A DNA stretch of 64,000 nt from JBMNGH01 sp050949725 (lineage in GTDB: Bacteria > Bacillota > Thermosediminibacteria > Thermosediminibacterales > Tepidanaerobacteraceae). Positions within the stretch are counted from its first letter, which is position 1, and the number at the start of each line of letters is the position of its first letter. Below are positions 27,063-36,836 of the stretch, one piece after another. Both the position numbers and the translations under genes were made by a program. The notes below the pieces were generated by a model. That model was not told the DNA's origin, did not search any database, and saw only the letters and a program-made list of their open reading frames with translations. The DNA lies in NCBI GenBank assembly GCA_050949725.1, contig JBMNGH010000011.1, forward strand, positions 1 to 64,000, in the 5' to 3' direction.

Positions 27063-30000
27063 TTAATATTCCTTATCATCCATATCTTTACTCATCGGGA
27101 TTAAATCCCTCTCAAGATCAACATCAAAAGATTCTTTATCGGATTCATCATCCAGACCCGACTCATCTATTTCTACTTCCTCATCGTCAGATTCATCCTC
27201 AGCATCCTGTTCGTCATCAGCAGTATAGTCATCGTATAGCAGCTCATTTTCATCAATGTCATCGTCGTCGTCGGACTGATCATCTTCATCATTTCCCTGA
27301 TCCCGTTTCTGCTTATTATACCTTATGACATCATGTTTGCTTTCGTCCTCAAGCCCTTCGATGTTCACATCAAGTGGCTGTTCTTCACTATCATCTTCAT
27401 TATCTTTTATTTCTATCTCATTTGCATCTTCAGAAAGTATTTTGACATCCAAACAAAGGGATTGCATTTCCTTTATCAAAACCTTGAAAGATTCCGGTAT
27501 GCCAGGTTCGGGGACGTTTTCTCCTTTTACGATTGCCTCGTATGTTTTTACCCTTCCAAGTACATCATCAGATTTTACTGTTAGCAGCTCCTGTAAGGTA
27601 TAGCTTGCACCATATGCTTCTAGTGCCCATACTTCCATTTCACCAAACCTTTGGCCACCAAACTGAGCTTTTCCGCCAAGTGGTTGCTGGGTAACAAGAG
27701 AATATGGGCCTGTAGACCGTGCATGAATTTTGTCATCTACAAGGTGTGCCAGCTTCAGCATGTACATGTGACCGACAGTAATACGCCTATCAAAAACTTG
27801 GCCTGTTCGACCGTCTCGCAGATCTGTCTTGCCGTCCTCTGGCAGCCCGGCTTTTTTAAGCGTGTCAACGATCTCATCTTCCTGGGCACCATCGAAAACA
27901 GGTGTTGCTACATACCAGCCCAATGCTTTGGCAGCCCAACCCAGATGCGCCTCGAGCACCTGCCCAATGTTCATGCGCGAAGGTACACCCAGCGGGTTCA
28001 AAACAATATCAACAGGTGTGCCATCTGGGAGAAACGGCATATCCTCAACAGGCATAATTCTGGATATAACACCTTTGTTCCCATGGCGACCGGCCATCTT
28101 GTCGCCTTCAGATATTTTTCTTTTCTGAGCTATATATACACGCACGAGTTGATTCACTCCGGGTGGCAGCTCATCACCGTTTTCCCTAGTAAAGACCTTA
28201 ACATCAACAATTATTCCATATTCCCCATGCGGAACTCGAAGGGAAGTATCTCTGACCTCACGGGCCTTTCTCCCCGAATATGGCCCTTAGCAAGCGCTCT
28301 TCCGCTGTGAGTTCGGTTTCTCCCTTTGGTGTCACCTTACCTACGAGAATATCACCTGCCCGCACCTCAGCACCTATTCTAATAATCCCCCTCTCGTCAA
28401 GGTCTTTTAGCGCATCTTCACCCACATTTGGGACATCCCGTGTTATTTCTTCCGGGCCCAGTTTTGTATCACGGGCTTCTGCTTCATATTGTTCAATATG
28501 AATCGATGTAAAAACATCGTCTTTTACGAGCCGCTCTGACAACAAAATGGCATCCTCGTAGTTGTACCCTTCCCAAGGCATGAAAGCGATTAAAACATTT
28601 CTTCCAAGTGCTAGTTCGCCATTGTCTGTTGAGGGACCATCAGCTATGGGCTGACCTTTTACGACCCTCTCACCTTTCTTAACAATTGGGCGCTGGTTTA
28701 TACAAGTCCCCTGATTTGACCTTAAAAATTTGTGAACCTTATAAACGTCAAGACCATTATCGCCGTCGCGCCTGATCACAATCTCCCTTGCTGTCACCCT
28801 TTCCACCACGCCACTGTTTTCAGCCATTATCATTACACCCGAATCGACAGCTGTCTTATGCTCTATCCCTGTGCCAACAAGTGGGGCTTCTGTCACAAGC
28901 AGCGGCACAGCCTGTCTTTGCATATTTGAGCCCATCAATGCCCTATTAGCATCATCATGTTCTAGAAAAGGTATCAAGGCAGTAGCCACACTGACCAGCT
29001 GCTTCGGAGAAACGTCCATGTAATCCACATCTTCCGCAGGGACCATCAGGATTTCATCTCTATATCTTGCGATAATCCTCTTTTGCACAAATCTTCCCTC
29101 TTCATCAAGAGGCGCGTTCGCCTGTGCCACGACAAAATCTTCTTCCTCATCAGCTGTCAGATACTCTATTTCATCTGTTACTACTAACCTTTCCTTATCA
29201 ACCTTTCTATATGGTGTCTCAATAAATCCGTATTCGTTCACCCTTGCGTAAGTACTCAATGAACCTATTAGGCCGATATTAGGTCCTTCAGGCGTTTCAA
29301 TCGGGCACATGCGTCCATAGTGCGAATGGTGGACGTCTCGAACTTCAAACCCTGCCCTCTCTCTGCTCAATCCTCCCGGCCCCAAAGCACTCAATCTTCT
29401 CTTATGGGTAAGTTCTGCCAGGGGATTTGTTTGATCCATAAATTGAGACAGCTGACTGCTCCCGAAAAATTCCTTTATAGAAGCAACTACCGGCCTGATA
29501 TTTATTAACCCCTGAGGAGTAATTGTATCAACATCCTGAATCGTCATCCTCTCTTTGACGACCCTTTCCATTCTGGCCAGACCTATTCTAAACTGATTCT
29601 GTAACAATTCACCGACAGACCTAAGCCTCCTATTCCCCAGATGGTCTATGTCATCTATTTCGCCTATCCCGTACTGAAGATTTACTAAATAGTTTACCGC
29701 TGCGATAATATCATCTGGTGTTACATGCTTGTCACTTGGGAAAACATCGGGCCATTCGCCGTCTGAATATCCGTTGCTTATTACCTTTATTACCTTGGTC
29801 CTTGTTTCGTCACGCGATTTCAGTTCTGTTCTGTCTTCAGGCACAAGTATTTTTATCTGATTTATCTTCAAGGATTCGAGGAGTTCGGCTTTTTGACGAC
29901 TTATTTTTTCCCCGCTCTTTAGGATAACGTTTCCCGCCTGATCACTGATTTCTTCGGCACTGATTTTGCCGACAATACGGTTTCTTAAGCGCAGCTTTTT

Positions 30001-30825
30001 ATTAAATTTATACCGGCCAACGTGTGCGAGATCATACCTCTTAGGGTCAAAAAACAGCGATTCAATCAAGCCCTTGGCATTTTCAACAGTTGGGGGTTCA
30101 CCCGGTCTAAGCCTTTTATAAAGCTCAAGCAATGCGTCATTTTGGTTATCTGTATTGTCCTTTTCAAACGTTCTTAAAATCTTTTCATTTTCACCGAAAA
30201 GTTCCAAAATCTGTGCGTTTGTACCGTAGCCAAGCGCCCTTATCAAAACAGTAATCGGGACCTTTCTCGTCCTGTCAACCCTGACATAAATGATCTCATT
30301 CGGATCTGTCTCCATCTCAAGCCAAGCCCCTCTGTTCGGAATAACAGTCCCCGAATAGAGGTCACGTCCGTTCTTGTCCTTTTGCCTGTCATAATAAATT
30401 CCCGGAGAACGCACCAACTGACTTACTATAACCCTTTCAGCTCCATTAATTATAAAAGTCCCGTTCTCGGTCATCAAAGGGAAGTCGCCCATAAATACTT
30501 CTTGCTCTTTGACCTCTCCTGTTTCTTTGTTGATAAGCCGTACCTTTACCCTAAGCGGTACCGCATAAGTGACGTCCCTTTCTCGACATTCGTCTACAGA
30601 GTATTTAGGATTTTTATCGAGAGTGTGGTCTATGAACTCGAGTACGAGATTGCCTGTAAAATCTTCAATAGGTGATATGTCTTGAAATACTTCCTTAAGG
30701 CCTTCGTTTAAAAACCATACATAGGAGTTCTTTTGAATCTCTATAAGGTCAGGCATACCCATAATTTCATCTATTTCTGAATAACTCCAACGGGTACGCT
30801 CCCCCACCTTAACAGGATGAATCAC
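27063..30825 (-). CDS. rpoB: DNA-directed RNA polymerase subunit beta (split by one frameshift)
   Basis: Two adjacent reading frames (28258-30825 and one continuing to 27063) together encode one beta subunit of about 1253 residues. The frames join at plus 28262-28266 (GGGCC), where removal of one base restores continuous beta sequence: the first frame ends AIFGEK then shifts, and the next frame continues AREVRDTSLRVPHGEYG and on to the KISEGDKMAGRHGNKG motif. The rifampicin region SQLSQFMDQTNPLAEL is wild type. GTG start. After the normal end (QSLCLDVKILSEDANE) there is an acidic tail of about 115 residues, nearly half Asp/Glu. The frameshift is probably a sequence error because the gene is essential. 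Confidence 0.95.
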
Positions 30826-30858
30826 GTTTCCCTCACCCCTTCTAATAAGTAAAAATAG

Positions 30859-30891
30859 CCAAAAGCAAACAGCATATCGCTCTGCTTTTGG
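30859..30891 (-). other. Hairpin in the rpoB leader
   Basis: A 9-bp perfect inverted repeat (CCAAAAGCA with TGCTTTTGG) with a smaller nested AGC/GCT stem lies between the probable rpoB promoter and its start. Read on the minus strand it is followed by CTATTTTTA, a weak U tract, so it could be a leader attenuator or an mRNA-stabilising stem. Function is inferred only. Confidence 0.5.
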
Positions 30892-30997
30892 TTTTAATAA
30901 GCAATATCTATTATACTATTTCCTATTACAGGGAAAAATATACAAGAAGATAGAAAATATTTGGCATGATTTTTGCTTTCTATATGTGTAGGTTATT

Positions 30998-31026
30998 ATG
31001 TTACCACAATAGGTCAAATTTGTCAA
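30998..31026 (-). promoter_or_regulatory. Candidate sigma-A promoter for rpoB
   Basis: On the minus strand a perfect TTGACA (plus 31021-31026) is followed after exactly 17 nt by TAACAT (plus 30998-31003). It is the best-spaced hexamer pair upstream of rpoB. A separate TATAAT at plus 30910-30915 has no good -35 partner. The promoter lies immediately on the rpoB side of the decayed insertion element. Confidence 0.5.
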
Positions 31027-31027
31027 T

Positions 31028-31044
31028 AAACAATGACCAACCAA
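31028..31044. repeat. Left 17-bp direct repeat of decayed element
   Basis: AAACAATGACCAACCAA is present here and identically at 32680-32696, directly bordering the imperfect inverted ends of the decayed element. It looks like a target-site duplication of unusual length. Confidence 0.7.
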
Positions 31045-32679
31045 TGTCAAGTTAGTCTGTGAATAATGTCATATCCTGAATTTATTCTGATGAAAATGTC
31101 AGTTCTGAGCCGATAGGTATAGTTTTGAACATGACTCCAAAAGCAAAAACCGTCTCAGGATCAAGACAAACTCATCGATAGGCTGTTACCAGCAGAGAAG
31201 CATGCATGCATTTCGAACCAAGTGAAGCCATAGTGATTATGAGTTATCAAAAGGGTAGTGGTGGAAAAAGGAAGCCTCTTCTTTTCTTAAACCGAGGTCG
31301 TAGTCAGCAATGAAATCCTGATGACATTCAAGAAATTCAAATCTCGCTCTTCAAATCGTCAAATTGCACTGGAAGCAATTTCTCTCATTTCCAGGAGTTG
31401 CTTAAAGCTTGTGAGGTCTTTGTATTGCTCTCTGTTTATGAGCTCTTAAAGCGTTCTGTTAATCTAGCCCATACGCAGATCTAAGAGAGCAATTTATCAC
31501 ACCTATAAAGCTTAATACCACAGTGTAAGAGCAATGATTTTGCAGGTTAGTGCTTCTCCTTCCCTTTGTCTCATCTGGAGAGAGCTGATTCTGTTCCATG
31601 GTAAGATATCGATAATGCTACCATGTTGCAGATCCAGTCGCTTCTTCTTTAGCTAAGAATGAAGTCTTAAGGATATTTTGATTATAGTCAAATTATCAAG
31701 GTCTTTAAGTTCCCTAATTTTATTGTAGACGTCACACATATTCTTATCCTAATTATGGTTAGCTTGCTTAGATGGCTATTGAATGTCAACAGGTATCTTA
31801 CTCAATCTGGGTACGTCTCTTTGACGAGTTTGGCATAATCGTAATCAATGCGAAAACTCCTTCCGGCTCAGGGGCGCATTGAACGATATGTGAACTCGCC
31901 ATGGCTACCCGTTGAGTAAGCTCCGTGGTTAATACCATCAGTGCTATATTTGGGCTCATGTATCTTCTCTTACCTGATAATTTAGTGGTGAAACCGGAAA
32001 GATGGTTTACCTCGCATATACTCTTGATCCGGTAGGATTGATATGTCTTAGCGTTAAGGAAGAACTATGTTATTCAAGACGGCTTTCTTCTTACAAGGGA
32101 AAGCTATTATCTGCCTTAGCATCAGATGCCAGAAGGCGAATAGATTCCTCAAAACTAAGGATATGGTCGAGCAGCTCCACAATCATTGTTTCTATAGGCT
32201 TCTTGATGCGTGTGATTCTGATACTTTGTTCTCGACGATGCTTCCCTGAGCTAGTCAATGGCTGTTAATAGTCTTTCAAAGTGAGAGCTAATACAAATGG
32301 CACTGTCATATCTTCTACCAGCATCCGTGGGAATGTGACCGAAATTAAGCCCAATTTCGTAGTATGTAAGAACCTGACCGTTTAGAATTTTTGAGATGCT
32401 CAATCAGCACTTGCATTCTACTACGAGCATTGGGTTTATGCAATAATGAAGAGTTGTCCTTTTTACTCATCACTCGCTTTTGATGAACTCTCATCAATTG
32501 GCTTCATATTTCACAAGCTCAGTTTGCTTCTCTGCTCGTAAGTCCTTGCGAATGAGTTTGTCTTTTAATCCTATGCATTATTTCTTTTTGATTGTCTTGT
32601 TAAAACAATACTTACAGTCAAATGACATTTTATGAATAAAGTTTCTTTTTAGGTGACATTATTCACAGAATATCTACAT
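31045..32679. mobile_element. Decayed insertion element, family unresolved
   Basis: This 1.6 kb stretch between rpoB and gppA has no long reading frame. Its ends are imperfect inverted repeats of about 27 bp: both contain CTGTGAATAATGTCA, and both have a second AAATGTCA motif some 20 nt further in. It is bordered by 17-bp direct repeats. Plus-strand fragments with many stops include a stretch like NRQIALEAISLISRS (31350-31395), weakly reminiscent of an IS21-type IstA helix-turn-helix, but this is not convincing. I regard it as an old insertion sequence inactivated by substitutions. No other gene is visible in the interval. Confidence 0.55.
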
Positions 32680-32696
32680 AAACAATGACCAACCAA
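32680..32696. repeat. Right 17-bp direct repeat of decayed element
   Basis: Identical to 31028-31044. The two copies flank the inverted-repeat ends, as expected for a target duplication made when the element inserted between gppA and rpoB. Confidence 0.7.
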
Positions 32697-32721
32697 GGGG
32701 GGCAAATAGTTTTTTTTTCAT

Positions 32722-33663
32722 TTATTGCGTTTTCAATAATTTCTTCAATATAAAACCTTCCATTATATCAAATTCACTTACTGTAATGCCAGGAATGTCT
32801 AACACTCTCATTATTTCATACATTATTAAGACACCCGCTTTTATTATGTCTGCTCTTTTTGAAGGAAGGCCGGGTATCAGTTTCAATTCTTCTAGTGAAA
32901 GGGACAAAAGTTTATTATATATGTCCTCAATATCTGAACTGCTCAAGTAAAGCCCGTGAATAATTTCGGGGTCGTAATCCCATATTCCAAGCTTTATTGC
33001 GGCTAGTGTAGTCAAAGTGCCCCCCACTCCGATGATTTCCACCCTTCTACTAGAAGATAATTTTGCAAAAAACAGGCCAAAATCATAAAATTCCTTGCGG
33101 ATAGTATTTTTAGCCTTCTCAAATTCGGCATCAGTAGGTATACCTGATTTAAAATATCTTTGAGTTAAGCGAACGGCACCAACCGGCACGCTAATTGACC
33201 GTATAACTTGACTATCATCACCTAGTGAAAGCTCGGTAGAGTTGCCACCTATATCCATAACAAGGGTCAGCCCGGCAATGCGGAGCCCTGCCCTTGCGCC
33301 CAAAAAGGATAGCTCTGCTTCTTCTTGGCCGGAAATTATGTTTACGTCAAGGCCTGTCTTTTTTTTGAGCAGCTGCAAAAAATCAGGACCGTTTAAGGCC
33401 TCCCGCACCGCACTCGTCGCAATCGAAAGGATTATATCACATCCGAAATCGTGTGCCCTAGATATAAAAGCTTTCACAGCCAAGACCGTATTTTTACAGG
33501 ACAGCTCGTCGATTATATTGTTAATCGCCACACCTCTCCCCAGTCGGGTTGTTATTAACTCCCTGTAAAAAGGCACCACGTTTTCTACATCTTTTTCGCT
33601 GTTATAATGTGCAACCAATAATCTAATTGAATTTGAACCTATATCGATGACTGCAACCCTCAT
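32722..33663 (-). CDS. Ppx/GppA phosphatase family protein
   Basis: A 313-residue member of the exopolyphosphatase/guanosine pentaphosphatase family (ASKHA fold). Motifs seen are AVIDIGSNSIRLLV (phosphate 1), GQEEAELSFLGA and MDIGGNSTELSLG (phosphate 2). It is the short form without the C-terminal HD domain, so whether it acts on polyphosphate or pppGpp cannot be decided from sequence. The start is the ATG giving MRVAVIDIGSNS; 29 upstream open codons show no similarity. It ends the divIC-yabR gene group, an arrangement seen in clostridia. Confidence 0.9.
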   Translation of the reverse strand: MRVAVIDIGSNSIRLLVAHYNSEKDVENVVPFYRELITTRLGRGVAINNIIDELSCKNTVLAVKAFISRAHDFGCDIILSIATSAVREALNGPDFLQLLKKKTGLDVNIISGQEEAELSFLGARAGLRIAGLTLVMDIGGNSTELSLGDDSQVIRSISVPVGAVRLTQRYFKSGIPTDAEFEKAKNTIRKEFYDFGLFFAKLSSSRRVEIIGVGGTLTTLAAIKLGIWDYDPEIIHGLYLSSSDIEDIYNKLLSLSLEELKLIPGLPSKRADIIKAGVLIMYEIMRVLDIPGITVSEFDIMEGFILKKLLKTQ

Positions 33664-33755
33664 ATCGAACCTCTGTATGAAAAATATTAATCCAGGGGTA
33701 AGACCCCTGGAAATAATCTTATAATAATAACCCGACTTCAATAAAATCATAATAA

Positions 33756-34148
33756 CTATAATGCCCTTTTCTTGCTAAAACCCCCTGATCCTCGCTTTGA
33801 TTCACGGTTTTTCCTGATGTCCAACATGCGCTCTTCACTGTCTTTCATGAACTTTGCCAGCTTGTCTTCAAAGCTAAGGTTGTCATTGGGTCTGGTCCCG
33901 AAGTCATCTTGCTTCTCCTTTAATTTTCGAATAGAAAGACTTATTTTTCCGTCTTCAGATGTCCCGATTACTTTAACTTTAACAATATCATCCATTTTAA
34001 GATAATCAGTTACATCTTTGACAAAACTGTCCGCAACCTCTGAAATGTGTACCAACCCTGTAACCCCTTTAGATAGCTCAACAAAAGCCCCAAATTTAGT
34101 AATTCCAGTCACTTTGCCTTCTAATATCTGGCCTACCTCGATAGGCAT
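33756..34148 (-). CDS. yabR: S1-domain RNA-binding protein (YabR-like)
   Basis: A 130-residue protein with one S1 domain at residues 1-75 (EVGQILEGKVTGITKFGAFVEL, LVHISEVADSFV, DGKISLSIRKL) and a charged, probably disordered tail. It matches YabR of Bacillus, located after divIC. RNA or ribosome binding is likely, the exact role unknown. The ATG at 34148 follows AGGAGGAG; the upstream 23-codon extension is unlikely. Confidence 0.9.
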   Translation of the reverse strand: MPIEVGQILEGKVTGITKFGAFVELSKGVTGLVHISEVADSFVKDVTDYLKMDDIVKVKVIGTSEDGKISLSIRKLKEKQDDFGTRPNDNLSFEDKLAKFMKDSEERMLDIRKNRESKRGSGGFSKKRAL

Positions 34149-34221
34149 GCTTACAGAACTCCTCCTTTGTTTATCCTTCAACACGTCAATTATACTGTAC
34201 CTTAAAGCCTTCGTCAATAAT

Positions 34222-34509
34222 CTAATTTTTTGAATTTACCTGTCTTTTATATATGAATTCACCAGACTTTACTAACCCTAATTCATCTCTGGCTATTTTT
34301 TCTATGTAGTCATCTGTATGGAGTAATTCAATCTCTCTTTTCAACCGATCCCTTTCTTCAATCGCAATTTTTATCTGTTCTTCCAGTTCAGCTTCTTGAA
34401 TTGACAGCTTATAAGATTTGATCTGCTGGAAAACAGTAGTATAAGAAAAATAAAGTAAAAAAAGTAATAGAAGCAAATATCGTATTTTAAATCTCCTTCC
34501 CCTTTTCAT
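34222..34509 (-). CDS. divIC: Septum formation initiator DivIC/FtsB family
   Basis: DivIC partners FtsL and DivIB in the divisome. From the ATG at 34509 the 95-residue protein has a short basic cytoplasmic N-terminus, one transmembrane helix (YLLLLLFLLYFSYTTVF), a coiled coil of about 35 residues and the family end YIEKIARDELGLVKSGE. A 28-codon upstream extension is open and overlaps yabQ, but GGGGG precedes the chosen ATG and family length fits it. Confidence 0.88.
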   Translation of the reverse strand: MKRGRRFKIRYLLLLLFLLYFSYTTVFQQIKSYKLSIQEAELEEQIKIAIEERDRLKREIELLHTDDYIEKIARDELGLVKSGEFIYKRQVNSKN

Positions 34510-34555
34510 GCAGCAGACCCCCAGCCTGTCAACAATACTCTGTATAAACAAATTA

Positions 34556-34984
34556 TCACTTTCTTTTAATCTTTGAATATATTCGGCAGGCATCTACATA
34601 AATCCTTCTTGGAAGCCTAAAAATCCAAAATCTACTTACAACTTTTGTAAACCAATAAATACTCCTGATAATTTTCCTCTCATAAATATCCAAGTAAACA
34701 AATATTTTTATCACGGTGTCACTTAAATATAAAACATACAGCAATAATCCTATAGCCATTCCCACGAAAAGGTAACCTCTCACCTGCCCTGCATTTACTT
34801 TAAATAAAGAATAGAAAGTAACACCTGTTATAACCCCCCAGAAAAACAAATCCCCCAGGGCTGTCATAATGGGCCCCGGGGAGAGCACATTCCTTATACG
34901 GCGATAAATATCAAAAAGAAACCCTGTAAAAATTCCTAATAAAAGCGCAACCACAATAAGAGCAACTTGTGGTTCAATTTCCAT
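34556..34984 (-). CDS. yabQ: Spore cortex biosynthesis protein YabQ
   Basis: YabQ is a polytopic membrane protein needed for spore cortex formation in Bacillus. The 142-residue product has four to five hydrophobic segments and the N-terminal LLGIFTGFLFDIYRRIR typical of YabQ. The ATG at 34984 is used because the GTG two codons earlier overlaps the GGAGGTG site. It is flanked by yabP and divIC as in other spore formers. Confidence 0.88.
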   Translation of the reverse strand: MEIEPQVALIVVALLLGIFTGFLFDIYRRIRNVLSPGPIMTALGDLFFWGVITGVTFYSLFKVNAGQVRGYLFVGMAIGLLLYVLYLSDTVIKIFVYLDIYERKIIRSIYWFTKVVSRFWIFRLPRRIYVDACRIYSKIKRK

Positions 34985-35020
34985 GCTCACCTCCGTTTAC
35001 ACCCCCAAAATAACCCAATT

Positions 35021-35302
35021 TTATTTGAACAATTTATTCAATAAACCTTTCCCCTTTTCCCTTGTGCTCGCCGTTTCTGAATAACCAACAGATTTGATAA
35101 GTCCTTCCATTGTAATAAGACCCCCGTCAAGGTTGAGCTGTTTCATATGCATTTTTTCCCCTTTTATACTCAGCATGCCGAGCTGGGTTTCAAGTACTAT
35201 ATCGTCATCAGTAAACTTTTCCACATTTACTACACCGGTAACTTCTAGCACTTCTCTATCGGTTAAGGTTATCTTATGCTGCACATGCCCATTTTCTGAC
35301 AT
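35021..35302 (-). CDS. yabP: Sporulation protein YabP
   Basis: A 93-residue YabP/YqfC-family protein, expressed in the mother cell in Bacillus and tied to cortex formation. Recognisable stretches are KITLTDREVLEVTGV and LGMLSIKGEKMHMKQLNLD. ATG start with a GGAGGGGG site. It pairs with yabQ downstream. Confidence 0.92.
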   Translation of the reverse strand: MSENGHVQHKITLTDREVLEVTGVVNVEKFTDDDIVLETQLGMLSIKGEKMHMKQLNLDGGLITMEGLIKSVGYSETASTREKGKGLLNKLFK

Positions 35303-35367
35303 TTGAAAGCCCCCTCCCTCTATTAAACTTATCTAATTTTATTCTAAAAAAATAAAAAATATGAACC

Positions 35368-36327
35368 TTACTCCCACAGTTTGACAATATCTACATCTTT
35401 AAAATAATAAGTGATTATTTGCTCAGGTGATTTACCCTGCTTTGCCAGAGCGTTTGCACCCCATTGCGAAACACCTACCCCATGTCCGAACCCCTTTCCG
35501 GCCATTATTATTTTATTGTCTTCTACTCGAAAACTCGTGAGCAATGTTGACTTCATACGCATGCTTCCGATGGCGACCCTCAGATCGGGAGCAAAAAGCG
35601 TTGCATTACCTATTTTTAAACGGGTAGCCCTTCCTGAAGGCCCTCTTTCGACAACACTTACTTCATTTATTTCACCTGGATCAATACCTGTTTGTTTATT
35701 TATGAGGGAGTGGAACTCGTCTTTTGAAAATGAGCAAGTCCATATCCTTTTATCCTCCGGGCCGGCATTTTCATCAGGGGATTTTTTTACCTGAATATAT
35801 GGTGGTTCAGTCTCTTTAAAGTTAAGGCCTTCCTTTGCCGTAGCAGTCATACCCCCGGAATGAGAATGAAACCACGCTTTTATAAACTTTCCGTCGTATA
35901 CAATTACCTCACCACGGGTCATTTCAACCGCTTTCCTGATACGGTCATTTATGTTATCCGGGTTCCATGCCTGGGCTTCTCCAAAATCAGTGGATATATC
36001 GGCATTTTCATACCTTGAACTGCCTTTATCGGTAATAAATTCCAGTACATAAGTCCGCGCAAGTATCGATTGAGCAGCCAGGGCTTCTATAGGCCAATCA
36101 TTTTGCATTTCACCTGCTACGACACCTGCTACATAGTCTTCAAGGTTCATCTCTTTAACGGTCTGAGTCTGGATCTCATAAACATCAAGCACTGGCTCCT
36201 TTCCTTCCCCGCGACTGATTTTTTTTGGGATTTGGGGGAGGTCGGGCTTCTTGGCGGGCTGTCTTGCACATTGTGACATGACGATGAGCGATAATGCCAG
36301 AAGGAAAATCGTCAGGTATTTTTTCAT
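35368..36327 (-). CDS. SpoIID/LytB-domain protein
   Basis: The 319-residue protein has a signal sequence (hydrophobic residues about 4-20) and a SpoIID domain: LEDYVAGVVAGEM with the catalytic glutamate, AAQSILARTYVL, and the terminal GKGFGHGVGVSQWGANALA. SpoIID is the lytic transglycosylase that denudes glycan strands during engulfment; this may be SpoIID itself or a paralogue. A Cys near residue 20 (MSQCARQ) lacks a good lipobox. The ATG at 36327 is preferred to a GTG that abuts the GGGGAGG site. Confidence 0.88.
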   Translation of the reverse strand: MKKYLTIFLLALSLIVMSQCARQPAKKPDLPQIPKKISRGEGKEPVLDVYEIQTQTVKEMNLEDYVAGVVAGEMQNDWPIEALAAQSILARTYVLEFITDKGSSRYENADISTDFGEAQAWNPDNINDRIRKAVEMTRGEVIVYDGKFIKAWFHSHSGGMTATAKEGLNFKETEPPYIQVKKSPDENAGPEDKRIWTCSFSKDEFHSLINKQTGIDPGEINEVSVVERGPSGRATRLKIGNATLFAPDLRVAIGSMRMKSTLLTSFRVEDNKIIMAGKGFGHGVGVSQWGANALAKQGKSPEQIITYYFKDVDIVKLWE

Positions 36328-36428
36328 TTTTTTCACACCTCCCCAAAGCCAAGCAATTTTCTTATTATAGTATTTGATTATAGATAAAAATAATTCGAAT
36401 GATAAAACATAAATGTTTCTATATAATA

Positions 36429-36460
36429 TAAAAAAACAGGCCTGTCCGACCTGTTTTTGA
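36429..36460 (-). terminator. Rho-independent terminator after hup
   Basis: On the minus strand AAACAGG pairs with CCTGTTT (plus 36450-36456 and 36434-36440) and is followed by a long U run. It begins about 25 nt after the hup stop and should separate hup from the SpoIID-domain gene. Confidence 0.8.
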
Positions 36461-36482
36461 AAAAAAGCTCATTTTTTAACTA

Positions 36483-36755
36483 TTAATTAATACTATCTTT
36501 TAAGGCTTTCCCAGCCTTAAATGCAGGAATACTGGCTGCAGGGATATCGATCTCTTCTCCTGTCTGAGGGTTACGCCCTTTCCTTGCACTCCTTTCTCTA
36601 ACTTCAAACGTCCCAAATCCAACCAATTGAACTTTTTGTCTGCTTGCAAGTGCCTCTTGTACGCCTTCAATGAAAGAATTTAATGCCTTCTCCGAGTCTT
36701 TTTTTGTCAAACCGCTTTTTTCTGCCATAATTGATATAAGTTCAGCTTTATTCAA
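36483..36755 (-). CDS. hup: DNA-binding protein HU
   Basis: HU is a dimeric nucleoid protein that bends DNA. The 90-residue product is full length, with the helical N-terminus (MNKAELISIMAEKSGLTKKD) and the beta-arm RERSARKGRNPQTGEEIDIPAA containing the intercalating proline. TTG start, GGAGGG upstream. A terminator follows it, so it is probably expressed on its own. Confidence 0.97.
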   Translation of the reverse strand: MNKAELISIMAEKSGLTKKDSEKALNSFIEGVQEALASRQKVQLVGFGTFEVRERSARKGRNPQTGEEIDIPAASIPAFKAGKALKDSIN

Positions 36756-36836
36756 AAATGTTCCCTCCTTTATTTTTGAGTGATTTATTTAAAAGTTCTT
36801 CATACATCGCCAAAGTCCTGCTTGTATTAAGGAAAA

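Noticed and set aside
27063..28157. A separate short rpoB-like gene
   Set aside because: Its sequence joins directly to the upstream beta frame after removal of one base at 28262-28266; it is the C-terminal part of the same rpoB.
32002..32268. An 88-residue plus-strand frame in the gppA-rpoB interval
   Set aside because: No recognisable similarity, no ribosome site, and it lies in a decayed element full of stops.
36070..36276. Plus-strand frames opposite spoIID and other cluster genes
   Set aside because: They overlap well-supported genes entirely and show no family features.
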